From: Corallococcus soli
GTDB taxonomy: Bacteria; Myxococcota; Myxococcia; Myxococcales; Myxococcaceae
Direction of reading: 5' to 3'
Length of the DNA: 64,000 nucleotides
NCBI RefSeq assembly: GCF_014930455.1
Contig: NZ_JAAIYO010000013.1
Coordinates: 217,235 to 281,234 of the forward strand
Positions 35,398 to 44,929 of the stretch are shown here, piece after piece. Under the pieces are notes generated by a model. The model searched no databases, was not told the origin of the DNA, and saw only the letters and a program-made list of their open reading frames with translations. Each line of letters starts with the position of its first letter. Position 1 is the stretch's first letter. A program made the translations under genes and the position numbers.

Positions 35398-38295
35398 ATG
35401 CGAACCTCCCTCCCGTCCTGGTCGCGCCCCCTGGCGCTGGCCCTGCTCTTCACCGGTGTCCTCGCGCGAGCGCAGGGCGCCCCCGCTCCCGTCACGCCGA
35501 CCTTCGAGGGGGATGACCTGGGCCTGGAGCCGCCCGGTGTTCACTATCTGCCAGCCCCGGGGCCCCGGGCGCACGAGCAGCGCCGGCTGTCCCCCCAGGA
35601 GCCGCCGGTGGTGCGGCGCGAGGCGCGCGACGCGAAGCCCGGCGTCGGGGTGAAGGTGGCGGGCGTGCCGCAGACGCGGCTGGGCGAGGGCGCGCTGTCC
35701 GGCAAGGTCATCTACCTGAGCCCCGGACACGGCTTCTACCGGGACAACGGGCTGAAGCGCTGGGCGACGCAGCGGCCCAACAGCTGGGGCGTGGTGGAGG
35801 ACTTCATCTCCGTGGAGGTGGTGTCCCAGGAGCTGCTGCCCCTGCTGGTGGGCGCGGGCGCCACGGTGGTGCCGGTGCGGGAGACGGACCTGAACCCGCT
35901 GCTCGCCATCGTGGACGACGGACAGGCGGGCTACACGGAAGCGGGCGATGCGGGCCGCTTCCACGCCGCCGAACAGAAGGGGTGGGGGGCTCCGCCGGTG
36001 CCCATGGGCAACAACGTGGAGCCGTTCACGCTGGGCACCACGCGCACGCTGGACACGGCGGCCACCGTCACCGCGACGGCGACGTGGACCCCGGACGTGC
36101 CGGCGGACGCGGCCTACCACGTCTATGTCTCCTATGGCTCGGACCCGTCGCGCGCGACGGACGCGCACTACGTGGTGAAGCACGCGGGCGGGGAGAGCCA
36201 CTTCCGCGTGAACCAGCGGCGCCACGGCGGGACGTGGGTGCTGCTGGGCCGCTTCTTCTTCAAGGCGGGCCAGCACCCGGAGTCGGGCGCGGTGCTGCTC
36301 CAGAACGACTCGGCGGCCGGCGCGGGCGCGACGCTGTCGGTGGACGCGGTGCGGCTGGGCGGCGGCCGGGGCCTGATGGGGGACGCGGCGCAGGGGCCGC
36401 TCGCGCGCCCCCGCTTCGAGGAGAGCGCGCGCTACCACGTGCAGTACAGCGGGGCGCCCTTCAGCGTGTACGCCCCGTCGGGGGCGAACGCGCTGTCCAA
36501 CGAGCGCAACGCGGACGTGACGTCCCGGCCGCGCTTCGCCGCGTGGCTGCACGAAGAGGGCGAGGACGCCGTCTACGTGGCGTGGCACACCAACGCGGGC
36601 ACGTCCGGCAACGTCAGGGGCACGGAGGCCTACGTCTACGGGCCGAACCCGGTGGACGGCACCCTCAACTTCACGGGCGTGAAGGGCAGCGACGTGATGG
36701 CGCGTGCGCTGCTCGCGCAGCTGGAGGCGGACCTCAAGCGCGAGGTGGATCCCGCCTGGCGCGTGCGCGCCCTGCGCTCGGCGAACCTGGGCGAGGTGAA
36801 CCCCACGCACAACCCGGAGATGCCCAGCGTGCTGCTGGAGATGGCGTACCACGACAACGCGACGGACGCGGCGACGCTCAAGGAGGCCCGCGTGCGCCAC
36901 GTGGCCGCGCGCGCCATCGTGCAGGGGCTCATCAAGTACTTCGCGGCCCGCGACGGCGTGCCCGCGCACCTGCCGCCGGAGGCCCCGGGCGCGGTGGCGG
37001 CGCGCAACGCGACGCCGGGCGCGGTGGAGGTGAAGTGGACCGCGCCGGCGCAGGTCACGTCGGAGGAGGGCCGCGACGCGCCGACGGGCTACCGCCTCTA
37101 TCAGAGCGCGGACGGCCGGGCCTGGGACGAGGGCACGGCGGTGCAGGGCACCGAGGCCACCGTCACGCTGGCCGAAGGCACGGTGCGCTACTTCCGCGTC
37201 TCCGCGGTGAACGCGGGCGGTGAGTCGTTCCCGTCCGCCACGGTGGGCGTGCGCGTGGGCGCCGCCGCGCCCGTGCTGCTCGTCAACGCGTACGAGCGGC
37301 TGGACGCGACGGTGGCCTGCGGAGAAGCGTTGGACCCCTACGACCTGTCGGCCCCGGTGCGCGTCTTCCTGGAGGCGATGAACGACGGCAGCTACCTGCG
37401 CCAGCACGGCGCGGCGTTCGCCCAGGCGGCGGTGGCCTTCGACAGCGCGACGGGCAACGCCGTGGCGGCGGGGCTCGTGTCGCCCGCCGGCTACCGGCTG
37501 GTGGACTGGTCCACCGGGCGCGGCGGCGTGGGGGGCGCGGGGCTGACGCGGACCGAACAGGACGCCCTGCGCGCGTTCGTCACCGGGGGCGGGCACCTGC
37601 TGCTGTCGGGGGGGCGCACCGTGTCCACGCTCGCGGCGGGCAGCGCGGAGGATCAGCTCTTCCTCGCGGATATCCTGCGGGCGTCCATCGCCACGGGGGC
37701 GCCCGCGTTCCAGGTGGAGGGCTCGGCGGGCGGCTTGCTCTCGGACCTGACCGCCGCGCCGCTGGACGACGGGACGCTCGGGGCCTATCCGGTGGGCGTC
37801 ACCGACGTGCTGGCGGCGACGGGCGGGGGCGCGGACGTGCTGCGCTACGCCGGGACGGCGCTGGGCGCGGGGCTCCTGTCCGGCACGGCGCCGGCCGGAC
37901 AGGTGCTGGTGCTGGGCTTCCCCTTCGAGGGCCTCGCGTCGGGCCGGGAGCGCTCCCGGCTGGTGGGGGCGTTCCTGGTGCGCGCCGGGCTGCTCGCCCA
38001 GGCGCCGCCCCTGCCGGACGCGGACGTGACGCCGGCGGTGAGCCCCCGGCCGCTGACGTCCTGCGTGGCGGTGCGTGAGCGCAACCCGCATCCCCCCGTG
38101 GATCCACCCCCGGTGGATCCGCCGCCCGAGCCGACCGTCGTCCCGCTGCTGCCGTCCGAATATTTCGGCAAGGCGGACACCGGCTGTGGGTGCGGGGCGG
38201 GGGAGGCGGGAACGGCCTCCGGGCTCTGGGTGTTGGTCGGGGTGATTGTTCAGCTCCGACGTGCGCGCGCGAAGGCGTCCCACGCGAAGCGTTGA
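35398..38295 (+). CDS. Secreted N-acetylmuramoyl-L-alanine amidase with golvesin-like and FnIII domains and MYXO-CTERM tail
   Basis: About 965 aa (ATG 35398; GTG at 35395 also possible). Signal peptide about 1-26. The Amidase_3 fold starts with YLSPGHGF (zinc His111) and continues with AWHTNAG and LLEMAYHDN (catalytic Glu). A golvesin C-terminal-like domain is inserted between these blocks (YHVYVSYGSD, HGGTWVLLGRFFF). A fibronectin type III domain follows (about 535-620), then a flavodoxin-like glutamine-amidotransferase-type region. The C-terminus is Pro-rich, then GCGCGAGE, a hydrophobic helix and RRARAK, matching the MYXO-CTERM sorting signal. It cleaves peptidoglycan stem peptides, probably at the cell surface. 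Confidence 0.85.
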   Translation: MRTSLPSWSRPLALALLFTGVLARAQGAPAPVTPTFEGDDLGLEPPGVHYLPAPGPRAHEQRRLSPQEPPVVRREARDAKPGVGVKVAGVPQTRLGEGALSGKVIYLSPGHGFYRDNGLKRWATQRPNSWGVVEDFISVEVVSQELLPLLVGAGATVVPVRETDLNPLLAIVDDGQAGYTEAGDAGRFHAAEQKGWGAPPVPMGNNVEPFTLGTTRTLDTAATVTATATWTPDVPADAAYHVYVSYGSDPSRATDAHYVVKHAGGESHFRVNQRRHGGTWVLLGRFFFKAGQHPESGAVLLQNDSAAGAGATLSVDAVRLGGGRGLMGDAAQGPLARPRFEESARYHVQYSGAPFSVYAPSGANALSNERNADVTSRPRFAAWLHEEGEDAVYVAWHTNAGTSGNVRGTEAYVYGPNPVDGTLNFTGVKGSDVMARALLAQLEADLKREVDPAWRVRALRSANLGEVNPTHNPEMPSVLLEMAYHDNATDAATLKEARVRHVAARAIVQGLIKYFAARDGVPAHLPPEAPGAVAARNATPGAVEVKWTAPAQVTSEEGRDAPTGYRLYQSADGRAWDEGTAVQGTEATVTLAEGTVRYFRVSAVNAGGESFPSATVGVRVGAAAPVLLVNAYERLDATVACGEALDPYDLSAPVRVFLEAMNDGSYLRQHGAAFAQAAVAFDSATGNAVAAGLVSPAGYRLVDWSTGRGGVGGAGLTRTEQDALRAFVTGGGHLLLSGGRTVSTLAAGSAEDQLFLADILRASIATGAPAFQVEGSAGGLLSDLTAAPLDDGTLGAYPVGVTDVLAATGGGADVLRYAGTALGAGLLSGTAPAGQVLVLGFPFEGLASGRERSRLVGAFLVRAGLLAQAPPLPDADVTPAVSPRPLTSCVAVRERNPHPPVDPPPVDPPPEPTVVPLLPSEYFGKADTGCGCGAGEAGTASGLWVLVGVIVQLRRARAKASHAKR

Positions 38296-38320
38296 CTCGG
38301 CGGGGGCGCCTGCCTACGGT
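38292..38320 (+). promoter_or_regulatory. Candidate sigma-70 promoter of the gap operon
   Basis: TTGACT (38292-38297) and TACGGT (38315-38320) are 17 bases apart, 76 bases before the gap ATG. The -35 box overlaps the stop of the preceding amidase gene. Confidence 0.5.
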
Positions 38321-38395
38321 CGCCCGCCTTCTTTACGAGACACACGACGGGTGGGCCTTGAGGGCCCACTCCTGCTGACCAGGAGAACGCACATC

Positions 38396-39406
38396 ATGGC
38401 CACCAAGATCGCCATCAACGGCTTCGGACGCATCGGTCGCTGCATCCTTCGCGCCGCGCTCAGCCGCAAGGAAGACCTCGAGATCGTCGCCATCAACGAC
38501 CTCGACAAGCCGTCGGCGCTGGCCCACCTGTTCAAGTACGACTCCGTGCACCGCACGTGGCCGGGCGAGGTGAAGTCCACGGACAAGGGCATCGTGGTGG
38601 ACGGGCGTGAGATCGCCGTCACCGCGGAGAAGGACCCCACGGCGCTGCCCTGGAAGTCGATGAACGTGGACGTGGTGCTGGAGTGCACCGGCCGCTTCAC
38701 CGGCCGCGAGGGCGCGGAGAAGCACCTCAAGGCGGGCGCCAAGAAGGTCATCATCTCCGCCCCGGCCAAGGGCCCGGACCTGACCATCGCGTACGGCATC
38801 AACCACGACCAGTACGACGCGTCCAAGCACCACATCGTGTCCAATGCCTCGTGCACCACCAACTGCCTGGCGCCCATCGCCAAGGTGCTGGTGGACAACT
38901 TCGGCATCGAGTCGGGCCTGATGACGACGGTGCACAGCTACACCAACGACCAGCGCATCCTGGACCTCACCCACGACGACATGCGCCGCGCCCGCGCCGC
39001 CGCGCTGTCCATGATCCCCACCAGCACCGGCGCCGCGAAGGCCATCGGCGAGGTCATCCCCTCGCTCAAGGGCAAGATGCACGGCATCTCCGTGCGCGTG
39101 CCCACCCCGAACGTGTCGCTGGTGGACCTGACGGTGAACACCACCCGGAAGGTCACCGCGGAGGAGGTCATCGAGGCGTACCGCAAGGCCGCCGCCGGTC
39201 CGCTCAAGGGCGTGCTGGAGTTCAGCGACGCGCAGACGGTGTCGGTGGACTACAACGGCAACCCGCACTCGGCCATCTTCGACTCCACCAACTGCTTCGT
39301 GATGGGCGACACCATGCTCAAGGTCATGGCCTGGTACGACAACGAGTGGGGCTTCTCCAACCGCATGGTCGACACGGCGAAGTTCCTCGTGTCCAAGGGC
39401 CTGTAG
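38396..39406 (+). CDS. gap: Glyceraldehyde-3-phosphate dehydrogenase (type I)
   Basis: The 336-aa product starts at ATG 38396 with AGGAG upstream. NAD-binding GFGRIGR near the N-terminus, catalytic cysteine in SNASCTTNC, phosphate-site residues in [11 protein letters not shown], and the C-terminal [10 protein letters not shown] are all intact. It catalyses NAD-dependent oxidation and phosphorylation of glyceraldehyde-3-phosphate in glycolysis. It leads a run gap-pgk-tpiA-secG on one strand with gaps of 50-85 bp, so co-transcription is likely. Confidence 0.97.
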   Translation: MATKIAINGFGRIGRCILRAALSRKEDLEIVAINDLDKPSALAHLFKYDSVHRTWPGEVKSTDKGIVVDGREIAVTAEKDPTALPWKSMNVDVVLECTGRFTGREGAEKHLKAGAKKVIISAPAKGPDLTIAYGINHDQYDASKHHIVSNASCTTNCLAPIAKVLVDNFGIESGLMTTVHSYTNDQRILDLTHDDMRRARAAALSMIPTSTGAAKAIGEVIPSLKGKMHGISVRVPTPNVSLVDLTVNTTRKVTAEEVIEAYRKAAAGPLKGVLEFSDAQTVSVDYNGNPHSAIFDSTNCFVMGDTMLKVMAWYDNEWGFSNRMVDTAKFLVSKGL

Positions 39407-39474
39407 GCGTCAGGCACGGCTTCGCATACCGGCACCGTTGGGCTGACCGAGACAGGGCAAGGGGCACCAAAAAG

Positions 39475-40668
39475 ATGATCCGCTACATCGATGACCTGCA
39501 GTTGACCGGCAAGCGCGTCTTCATCCGCGTGGACTTCAACGTCCCCATGGACGGCCGCCGCATCACCGACGACACCCGCATCCGCGAAGCGCTTCCGACC
39601 ATCAAGCGCGCGCTGGAGATGGGCGGCAAGGTCATCCTGGCGTCCCACCTCGGTCGGCCCAAGGGCCCGGACCCGAAGCTGTCGCTGGAGCCGGTGGCCC
39701 AGAAGCTCGTGGAACTCCTGGGCGGCAAGCACGAGGTCATCCTCACGGATGACAGCGTGGGCGACGGCGTGAAGAAGCAGGTGAAGGAGCTGAAGGAGGG
39801 GCAGGTCGTCCTCCTGGAGAACCTGCGCTTCCACAAGGAAGAGGAGGCCAACGACGAGGCCTTCTCGCGCGAGCTGGCGGCGCTGGCGGACGTCTACGTC
39901 AACGACGCGTTCGGCACGGCGCACCGCGCGCACGCGTCCACGGCGGGCATGGTGCCGTTCGTGAAGGAGAGGGCGGCCGGCTTCCTGATGCGCAAGGAGA
40001 TTGAGTACCTGGGCGACAAGGTGCTCAAGAACCCGGCGAAGCCCTTCGTGGCCATCCTGGGCGGCTCCAAGGTGAGCGACAAGATCAAGGTCATTGAGAG
40101 CCTGCTGCCCAAGGTGGACGCGCTGCTCGTGGGCGGCGCCATGGCCTACACCTTCCTCAAGGCGCAGGGCATCGAGGTCGGCAAGAGCCGGGTGGAGGAG
40201 GGCGACAAGCTGGCGCTGGCGGCGAAGCTGCTGGACACGGCGAAGCGGCTGAAGACGCCGCTGGTGCTGCCCATCGACCACATCGTCGGCACGGGGCCCA
40301 CGGCGGACAGCGTGGCCAAGGAGACGCCCGACCAGGTCATCCCGGCGGACATGATGGGCCTGGACATCGGGCCCAAGACGCGCGCGATGTTCACGCAGCG
40401 CATCCGCGATGCGAAGACGGTGGTGTGGAACGGGCCCATGGGCGTCTTCGAGGTGCCGAAGTTCGCGGAAGGCACCAAGTCGGTGGCGGTGGCCATGTCC
40501 ATCAACACGCAGGCCACGACGGTCATCGGCGGTGGTGACAGCGCCGCGGCGGTGGAGCAGATGGGCTACGCGGACAAGATGAGCCACGTGTCCACGGGCG
40601 GCGGGGCGTCGCTGGAGTTCCTGGAGGGCAAGGAACTGCCCGGCATCAAGGCGCTGGAGACGAAGTAG
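39475..40668 (+). CDS. pgk: Phosphoglycerate kinase
   Basis: The 397-aa product carries [10 protein letters not shown] and ASHLGRPKG (substrate-binding arginines), [23 protein letters not shown], and the nucleotide-binding [13 protein letters not shown] with [14 protein letters not shown] at the end. Complete and typical length. It transfers phosphate from 1,3-bisphosphoglycerate to ADP. Second gene of the glycolytic run. Confidence 0.97.
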   Translation: MIRYIDDLQLTGKRVFIRVDFNVPMDGRRITDDTRIREALPTIKRALEMGGKVILASHLGRPKGPDPKLSLEPVAQKLVELLGGKHEVILTDDSVGDGVKKQVKELKEGQVVLLENLRFHKEEEANDEAFSRELAALADVYVNDAFGTAHRAHASTAGMVPFVKERAAGFLMRKEIEYLGDKVLKNPAKPFVAILGGSKVSDKIKVIESLLPKVDALLVGGAMAYTFLKAQGIEVGKSRVEEGDKLALAAKLLDTAKRLKTPLVLPIDHIVGTGPTADSVAKETPDQVIPADMMGLDIGPKTRAMFTQRIRDAKTVVWNGPMGVFEVPKFAEGTKSVAVAMSINTQATTVIGGGDSAAAVEQMGYADKMSHVSTGGGASLEFLEGKELPGIKALETK

Positions 40669-40718
40669 GCGACAACGCACCCGCAGTTCCTCAAACGCGC
40701 GGTACCGGGGGAGACACC

Positions 40719-41489
40719 ATGGCGTCCCAGGCTCGTCGGAAGATCGTCGCTGGCAACTGGAAGATGAACAAGACGGTGCCGGAGGCGCTCGCGCTGGTGC
40801 GCGAGCTGCGCGGCGCGGTGGCCGCGCTGGGGGACACGGTGGAGGTGGTGATCGCGCCTCCGTTCGTGGCGTTGCAGCCCCTGCACATCGCGCTGGAGGG
40901 CGCGCCCATCCAGCTGGCGGCGCAGAACTGCCACTGGGAGGCGTCCGGCGCGTTCACCGGAGAGGTCTCCGCGGGGATGCTGGTGGAGCTGGGGTGCGCC
41001 TACGTCATCGTGGGGCACTCGGAGCGCCGGCAGTTCTTCGGGGAGACGGACGCCACGGTGAACCAGCGGGCGAAGGCCGTGAAGGCCGCGGGCATGACGC
41101 CCATCGTCTGCGTGGGGGAGACGCTCGCTGAGCGCGAGGCGAACCAGACGCTGGCGGTGGTGGAGCGTCAGGTGCGCGGCGCGCTGGAGGGCTTCTCCGC
41201 GGCGGACGTGGCGACGTTCGTCATGGCGTACGAGCCGGTGTGGGCCATTGGCACGGGCCGGACGGCGACGACGGCGCAGGCGCAGGAGGTCCACGCGGCC
41301 ATCCGGGGCCTGCTGGGCCGGCTGTACGACGAGGGGACGGCGGGGCGGGTGCGCATCCAGTACGGCGGCAGCGTGAAGCCGGACAACGCGGCGGAGCTGC
41401 TGGGCCAGCCGGACGTGGATGGGGCGCTGGTCGGGGGAGCGAGCCTCAAGGCGGCCGACTTCGTGGCCATCGTGAAGGCGGCGGGCTAA
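40719..41489 (+). CDS. tpiA: Triosephosphate isomerase
   Basis: The 256-aa product starts at ATG 40719. The catalytic residues are visible: lysine in AGNWKMNKT, histidine in [11 protein letters not shown] and glutamate in [11 protein letters not shown]; the phosphate-binding [10 protein letters not shown] and GALVGGASL close the barrel. It interconverts dihydroxyacetone phosphate and glyceraldehyde-3-phosphate. Third gene of the run. Confidence 0.97.
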   Translation: MASQARRKIVAGNWKMNKTVPEALALVRELRGAVAALGDTVEVVIAPPFVALQPLHIALEGAPIQLAAQNCHWEASGAFTGEVSAGMLVELGCAYVIVGHSERRQFFGETDATVNQRAKAVKAAGMTPIVCVGETLAEREANQTLAVVERQVRGALEGFSAADVATFVMAYEPVWAIGTGRTATTAQAQEVHAAIRGLLGRLYDEGTAGRVRIQYGGSVKPDNAAELLGQPDVDGALVGGASLKAADFVAIVKAAG

Positions 41490-41573
41490 AGGAAGATTTC
41501 CTTTTGGAAGTTGTCACCCGTTGACCACATTGTGTAGGGTGCGCCCTCTTTCCACGGAGCGTCTGGAAGCGCC

Positions 41574-41969
41574 ATGCTGACTTTCTTTACGATCGTGCAC
41601 GTCCTGCTCTGCGTGTTCATGATCTTCGTCATCTTGCTACAGCCGGGGAAGGACGCCGGCATGGGTTCCGCCCTGGGTGGCGGCGCCGCGACGAGCGCCT
41701 TCGGTGGGCGCGGAGCGGTGACCTTCCTGAGCAGGCTGACGGGCGTCTTCGCCGGCTTGTTCTTCCTGACGTCGCTGGGCCTGTCTTTCGTCGGCCTGCG
41801 CGGCTCCGTGGCTGCGGGGGGCTCGGTCGCATCGCCTCCTCCGGCGGCCTCGGCACCTGCGGCGACGACGCCCGCGCCTGCGGCTCCGGGCAGCGTCGAG
41901 CAGGAGCGTACGGCGACCCCGCCGGCCGAGGGCCAGCCGGCTCCCGCGCCGACGACTCCCGCGCCGTAA
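41574..41969 (+). CDS. secG: Protein translocase subunit SecG
   Basis: The 131-aa product has two transmembrane helices (about 1-22 and 52-72) separated by LLQPGKDAGMGSALGGG and SAFGGRGAVTFLSR, the SecG signature. The last 45 residues are an Ala/Pro-rich tail not found in short SecG proteins. It helps the SecYE channel in protein export. The tpiA-secG order is seen in many proteobacteria. A TTGTCA-N18-TAGGGT pair just upstream could be a secondary promoter. Confidence 0.93.
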   Translation: MLTFFTIVHVLLCVFMIFVILLQPGKDAGMGSALGGGAATSAFGGRGAVTFLSRLTGVFAGLFFLTSLGLSFVGLRGSVAAGGSVASPPPAASAPAATTPAPAAPGSVEQERTATPPAEGQPAPAPTTPAP

Positions 41970-42053
41970 TCGTCAGCCCGTTTCAAGCTCGCGCGTCGGT
42001 GATTTAGTCGTTGCGCGAGTCAGCGGGGTTCGATAGATGAGCCCCGCGAGCAA

Positions 42054-42135
42054 GCCCAGGTGGTGGAATTGGTAGACACACCATCTTGAGGTGGTGGCGC
42101 CGTGAGGCGTGCGGGTTCGAGTCCCGCCCTGGGCA
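42054..42135 (+). tRNA. tRNA-Leu (GAG)
   Basis: Acceptor stem GCCCAGG pairs with CCTGGGC; D-loop, anticodon stem CCATC/GGTGG with anticodon GAG, a variable arm typical of tRNA-Leu, and a GGGTTCGAGTCCC T-arm are all present. The 3' CCA is not encoded; A is the discriminator. The 3' part is repeated at 43761 and 53111, marking it as the integration site of mobile elements. Confidence 0.92.
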
Positions 42136-42153
42136 CTCCGAAGAAGAGCCTCC
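42113..42153 (+). repeat. Attachment site copy 1 (tRNA-Leu 3' end)
   Basis: A 41-bp stretch covering the T-arm, acceptor 3' strand and following bases is identical to 53111-53151 and nearly identical to 43761-43800. TCCCGCCCTGGGCACTCCGA is common to all three. This is the intact left junction. Confidence 0.85.
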
Positions 42154-42183
42154 AAGTCCTCGGACTTGGGGGCTTTTTTCTTT
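42148..42183 (+). terminator. Terminator after tRNA-Leu (copy 1)
   Basis: GCCTCCAAGTC and GACTTGGGGGC pair around CTCG, followed by TTTTTTC and TTTT. The same terminator follows the two other attachment-site copies, with paired base changes that keep the stem. Confidence 0.85.
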
Positions 42184-42228
42184 TCCGACCTCCGACTGTA
42201 GCTTGAGTGTAGCTGCCTGGGACAAGGA

Positions 42229-42468
42229 GCAGCCCTCACCGAGCTGCTCCATCAAGTGAAGGGCGACAAGACGCCTGTGGTGGTGGAACGCGTAGTCGCC
42301 GACATCGATGAGATTGTCCGGCTCATACGCTTCCCCGGCTGGCAGCAGACGGCAGCCGGCGAGCGCGAGGTGAAGAAGGCCCTGCGCAAGAGCTTGCTCA
42401 AGTACCAGCTCCACCAGGACGCCGACTTCTTCGAGTGCGCATACGGCTACATCCGGCAGTACTACTGA
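42229..42468 (+). pseudogene. hsdR: C-terminal remnant of type I restriction endonuclease HsdR
   Basis: About 80 codons encode AALTELLHQVKG, then VADIDEIVRLIRFPGWQ, GEREVKKALRKSLLKYQL and YGYIRQYY followed by a stop, which is the characteristic extreme C-terminus of HsdR. The motor and nuclease domains are missing; the coding sequence starts directly beside the left end of the island. It shows that the first element once carried a type I restriction-modification system, now deleted. Confidence 0.75.
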
Positions 42469-42491
42469 GCCTGACGAAGCCACTCCCGCCG

Positions 42492-42629
42492 ATGGACTTG
42501 CTTCCGCCGCCCCAGCAGTCCGGCCTGGCTGCGTACGTCGAGAAGGCGCGGCAGGCGAAGGCTGTGTGCGTGGAGCGGATCAAGGCGGCGAATCAGAAGC
42601 TCGCCGAGTTGCTGGGTACCAGTGGCTGA
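42492..42629 (+). CDS. Short ORF, possible HsdS tail remnant
   Basis: ATG at 42492 gives 45 aa, Pro-rich at the start (LLPPPQQSG) and then a single amphipathic helix (YVEKARQAKAVCVERIKAANQKLAELL). The shape recalls the end of a type I specificity subunit, where a PLPP motif precedes a coiled-coil helix. This would fit the adjacent HsdR remnant, but the match is too short to be certain. Confidence 0.35.
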   Translation: MDLLPPPQQSGLAAYVEKARQAKAVCVERIKAANQKLAELLGTSG

Positions 42630-42706
42630 CGCGATAGCAACGCTTCGATGCGCGAGAAGCGCATGACGTATCCTGATGACCCCTAGCTTCTCACGAGGGT
42701 GTCCCG

Positions 42707-43501
42707 ATGGCCGGGTTCCTGCTCTTAATTGCCTTCGCTCTATTCTTCCCCTGGCTCTTCGGGTCCGGGGTGCGGCGCTCAGAAGCGACCCGCCGGGTGC
42801 GCGAGGAGAACGCCAAGGAGAGCGAGGCGAAGGCCCGCGTGGCTACGAACGAGACGGGCTCCGGGCCGACCGGGCCAGTGGGCCGAGCCTTGACCGGGAT
42901 CAAGCAGTTCTTCGAGGACGTCGTTCGGGGCGTTGACGAGATGGAGCGCTCTGTCGAACGAGCGAGGGCACTGGACGCCGCATTGGCTGCTTCCCGGGCA
43001 GCCATTGAGACCGAGAGGGCACTGATCACCGTCGCTCTCGCCGACGCAGAGTGGAAGACCCAATTCGACAGTGCTCGGGACGAAGACAACGTGCCCCTCA
43101 ATCCTCATGCGCGCTGGAGCGCCCAGTGGGAGAGAGACAAGCGGTTCCGCGAGGCGCAAGAGGCCCGGGAGACGATCGACCGGCTGCGCACGAACGGTCA
43201 ATCGCCGGGTTCCCTGGCCGTCCCCACTCTGACGGCTCCCCCGGCCCACCCCGACGCGGAGATCAACGAATCCATCCAGCACCTGTACCGGCACCTGCTG
43301 AGGGTGCGCGGAGAGTATTTCGAGAAAGTCCGGCAGCGCATGCAGGACGATCCTCGCCTGCCGGATCTGGTCCGATCATACCTGGAGCGAATGGGCGGCC
43401 GCGCCTGCTGGGACGCCCTTTCCCAGCCATCGCCGAGGAGAGGCGCCTCAGGGGCCTCTCGACAGGCTCGTCTAGGCGCGCACAGCAAGCCAGCGAAGTG
43501 A
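42707..43501 (+). CDS. Membrane-anchored coiled-coil protein, unknown function
   Basis: The 264-aa product starts at ATG 42707 with GAGGG upstream. An N-terminal hydrophobic helix (about 2-19, LLLIAFALFFPWLFGSG) is followed by a highly charged, alpha-helical region (about 25-230) with long Glu/Arg/Ala heptad-like stretches, then a Ser/Arg-rich end. It is the only complete gene of the first element. No catalytic motif is seen. A membrane-anchored accessory or toxin-like role is possible, but nothing in the sequence proves it. Confidence 0.5.
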   Translation: MAGFLLLIAFALFFPWLFGSGVRRSEATRRVREENAKESEAKARVATNETGSGPTGPVGRALTGIKQFFEDVVRGVDEMERSVERARALDAALAASRAAIETERALITVALADAEWKTQFDSARDEDNVPLNPHARWSAQWERDKRFREAQEARETIDRLRTNGQSPGSLAVPTLTAPPAHPDAEINESIQHLYRHLLRVRGEYFEKVRQRMQDDPRLPDLVRSYLERMGGRACWDALSQPSPRRGASGASRQARLGAHSKPAK

Positions 43502-43643
43502 GGACGCCTGTGGCAGCGGCTCGACTGCCCCGCGCTGTACATGCACTGGCCTGATACCACCATCCCGGAGCGGGCACGAAGACCCCGGCCTCGCATCTCG
43601 CCGGCTTTGAACCAGGGTTCGGTGCAGCGGCCCGCTGGGGCAA

Positions 43644-43760
43644 CTACACAGCTACAGTGGCCTTCGACAGGACCCGGCTCGACGCGCGTTTTGCACTCGC
43701 AAGTGCCTGATTCTATTCGCGAGTCGTCACTCGATTGCACCCGATGTGACGTGACTTGCC
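43644..43760 (+). repeat. Right-end arm of element A
   Basis: Starts CTACACAGCTACA and ends ACTTGCCGGG next to attachment copy 2. The corresponding stretch before copy 3 (52994-53110) starts and ends the same way, has the same length (117 bp) and shares inner blocks such as AAGTGCCTGATT and TGTGACGTGAC-like segments. Such arms usually carry integrase arm-binding sites. Confidence 0.6.
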
Positions 43761-43827
43761 GGGTGTCGAATCCCGCCCTGGGCACTCCGAGTCAAGCCTC
43801 CGAGTCGAAAGACTCGGGGGCTTTTTT
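43761..43827 (+). repeat. Attachment site copy 2 plus duplicated terminator
   Basis: A diverged copy of the tRNA-Leu 3' end (one extra base in the T-arm: GGGTGTCGAA) followed by a terminator with stem GCCTCCGAGTC/GACTCGGGGGC, GAAA loop and T-run (43796-43827). It marks the junction between the two tandem elements. Confidence 0.75.
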
Positions 43828-43859
43828 CTTTTCCGCTCCGGATTGTAGCTCGATTGTAG

Positions 43860-44026
43860 CTACGGGACCTCGTCCGAGGGCGGCGCGCCTCCGGCCGATG
43901 GCGTCGACGGCGGCCGGAGCTTCGCCACCTCCGAGCAAAGCGACTGCCAGGGCAGCGTCGTGTAGAGGCTCACGATGTCGCCCTTCGGCCCGTGCGTGAC
44001 CCAGGCGAGCTTGTCCCGGTCCGCCC
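43860..44026 (-). pseudogene. C-terminal fragment of a tyrosine recombinase (integrase)
   Basis: Read leftward from the insertion sequence border, 54 codons encode KLAWVTHGPKGDIVSLYTTL, then PWQSLCSEVAKL, a Pro/Ser tail and a TAG stop at 43860-43862. The block resembles the extreme C-terminus of phage-type integrases. Position also fits: the stop lies beside attachment copy 2, as integrase genes normally do. The rest of the gene is absent on the far side of the insertion sequence, so it was deleted, probably together with the insertion. Confidence 0.6.
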
Positions 44027-44053
44027 TGGAGTTGCCCCGTCAAATCGAACAGC

Positions 44054-44929
44054 TCAGGGTTGAGAGTTAGCAGTACGGAACTCGCGGGGTAACTTCATCT
44101 TGAGGCCCCGGTGAGGGTGGCAGCGGTTGTAGTCGTCGAACCAGGCGGGCAGCTGCGCCAGGACATGGGCTGCGGAGTACAGCTCGTTGACGTACACGTA
44201 GTCGCGCTTGAAAGTCTTCACGAAGGCCTCGGCCATGCCGTTGCTCTGGGGGGAGTACGAGGGCGTGGTGCACACCCGCAGGCCGAGACCCAGGCCGAAG
44301 TCGCGGGTGTCCTTGGCGGTGTAGACGGGGCCGTTGTCCGACAGCCACTCCACCGGGTGGGGCGCCTTGGCGGTGCCCGGGCCGAAGCGGGCCTCGAGCG
44401 TCTCGACCATGAGGTCCTGGATGGTGAGCGCGGTGGGCGGCTGGGCGGCTGCCTGGAAGGCGATGGCTTCGCGGTCGCAGCAGTCCAGGCTGAAGGCGAC
44501 GTGGACGCGCTCGCCATTCCAGCAGCGCACCTCGAAGCCGTCGGAGCACCAGCGAAGGTTGGACTTGAGCGTCACCACCTGGCCGTCGTGGGTGCGCGTC
44601 GGCTTGCCGGTATGGCGTTGCAGCAGCAGTCGGCCCTGGCGCATGAGGCGGTAGACGCGCTTGTGGTTCACGCCGGGCCTGCCCTCGGCTCGGCGCTGCC
44701 GGGTGAGGACAGCGCACGCCCTGCGGTAGCCGTAGGTGGCTCTCTGGCCGACAACGGTCTTGAGTTCCTCAAGGACCTCGGCGTCGGCCTGGGCGTCCGG
44801 GCGGCGGGGCTGCCGAGGGGAAAGGGGGCGGTGCAACGTGGAACGGGCGACCGCGAGGGCCCGGGCCACCGCGCTCACAGAATGCCTCCCAGCTTGGACA
44901 AGGCCGCGGGCGACAATAGTTTTTTTTCG
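44054..44929 (-). CDS. IS2-type transposase, OrfB part
   Basis: About 291 codons in the -1 frame relative to orfA. The DDE integrase core is intact: RWCSDGFEVRCWNGE (first Asp), WLSDNGPVY (second Asp) and SNGMAEAFVKTFKRDY (Glu), ending NRCHPHRGLKMKLPREF. TYGYRRACAVL in the N-terminal part is typical of IS3-family OrfB. It is expressed by frameshifting at an A8 run (44920-44927 on the minus strand) to give an OrfAB transposase. The element may still be active. Confidence 0.88.
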   Translation of the reverse strand, partial: RKKTIVARGLVQAGRHSVSAVARALAVARSTLHRPLSPRQPRRPDAQADAEVLEELKTVVGQRATYGYRRACAVLTRQRRAEGRPGVNHKRVYRLMRQGRLLLQRHTGKPTRTHDGQVVTLKSNLRWCSDGFEVRCWNGERVHVAFSLDCCDREAIAFQAAAQPPTALTIQDLMVETLEARFGPGTAKAPHPVEWLSDNGPVYTAKDTRDFGLGLGLRVCTTPSYSPQSNGMAEAFVKTFKRDYVYVNELYSAAHVLAQLPAWFDDYNRCHPHRGLKMKLPREFRTANSQP

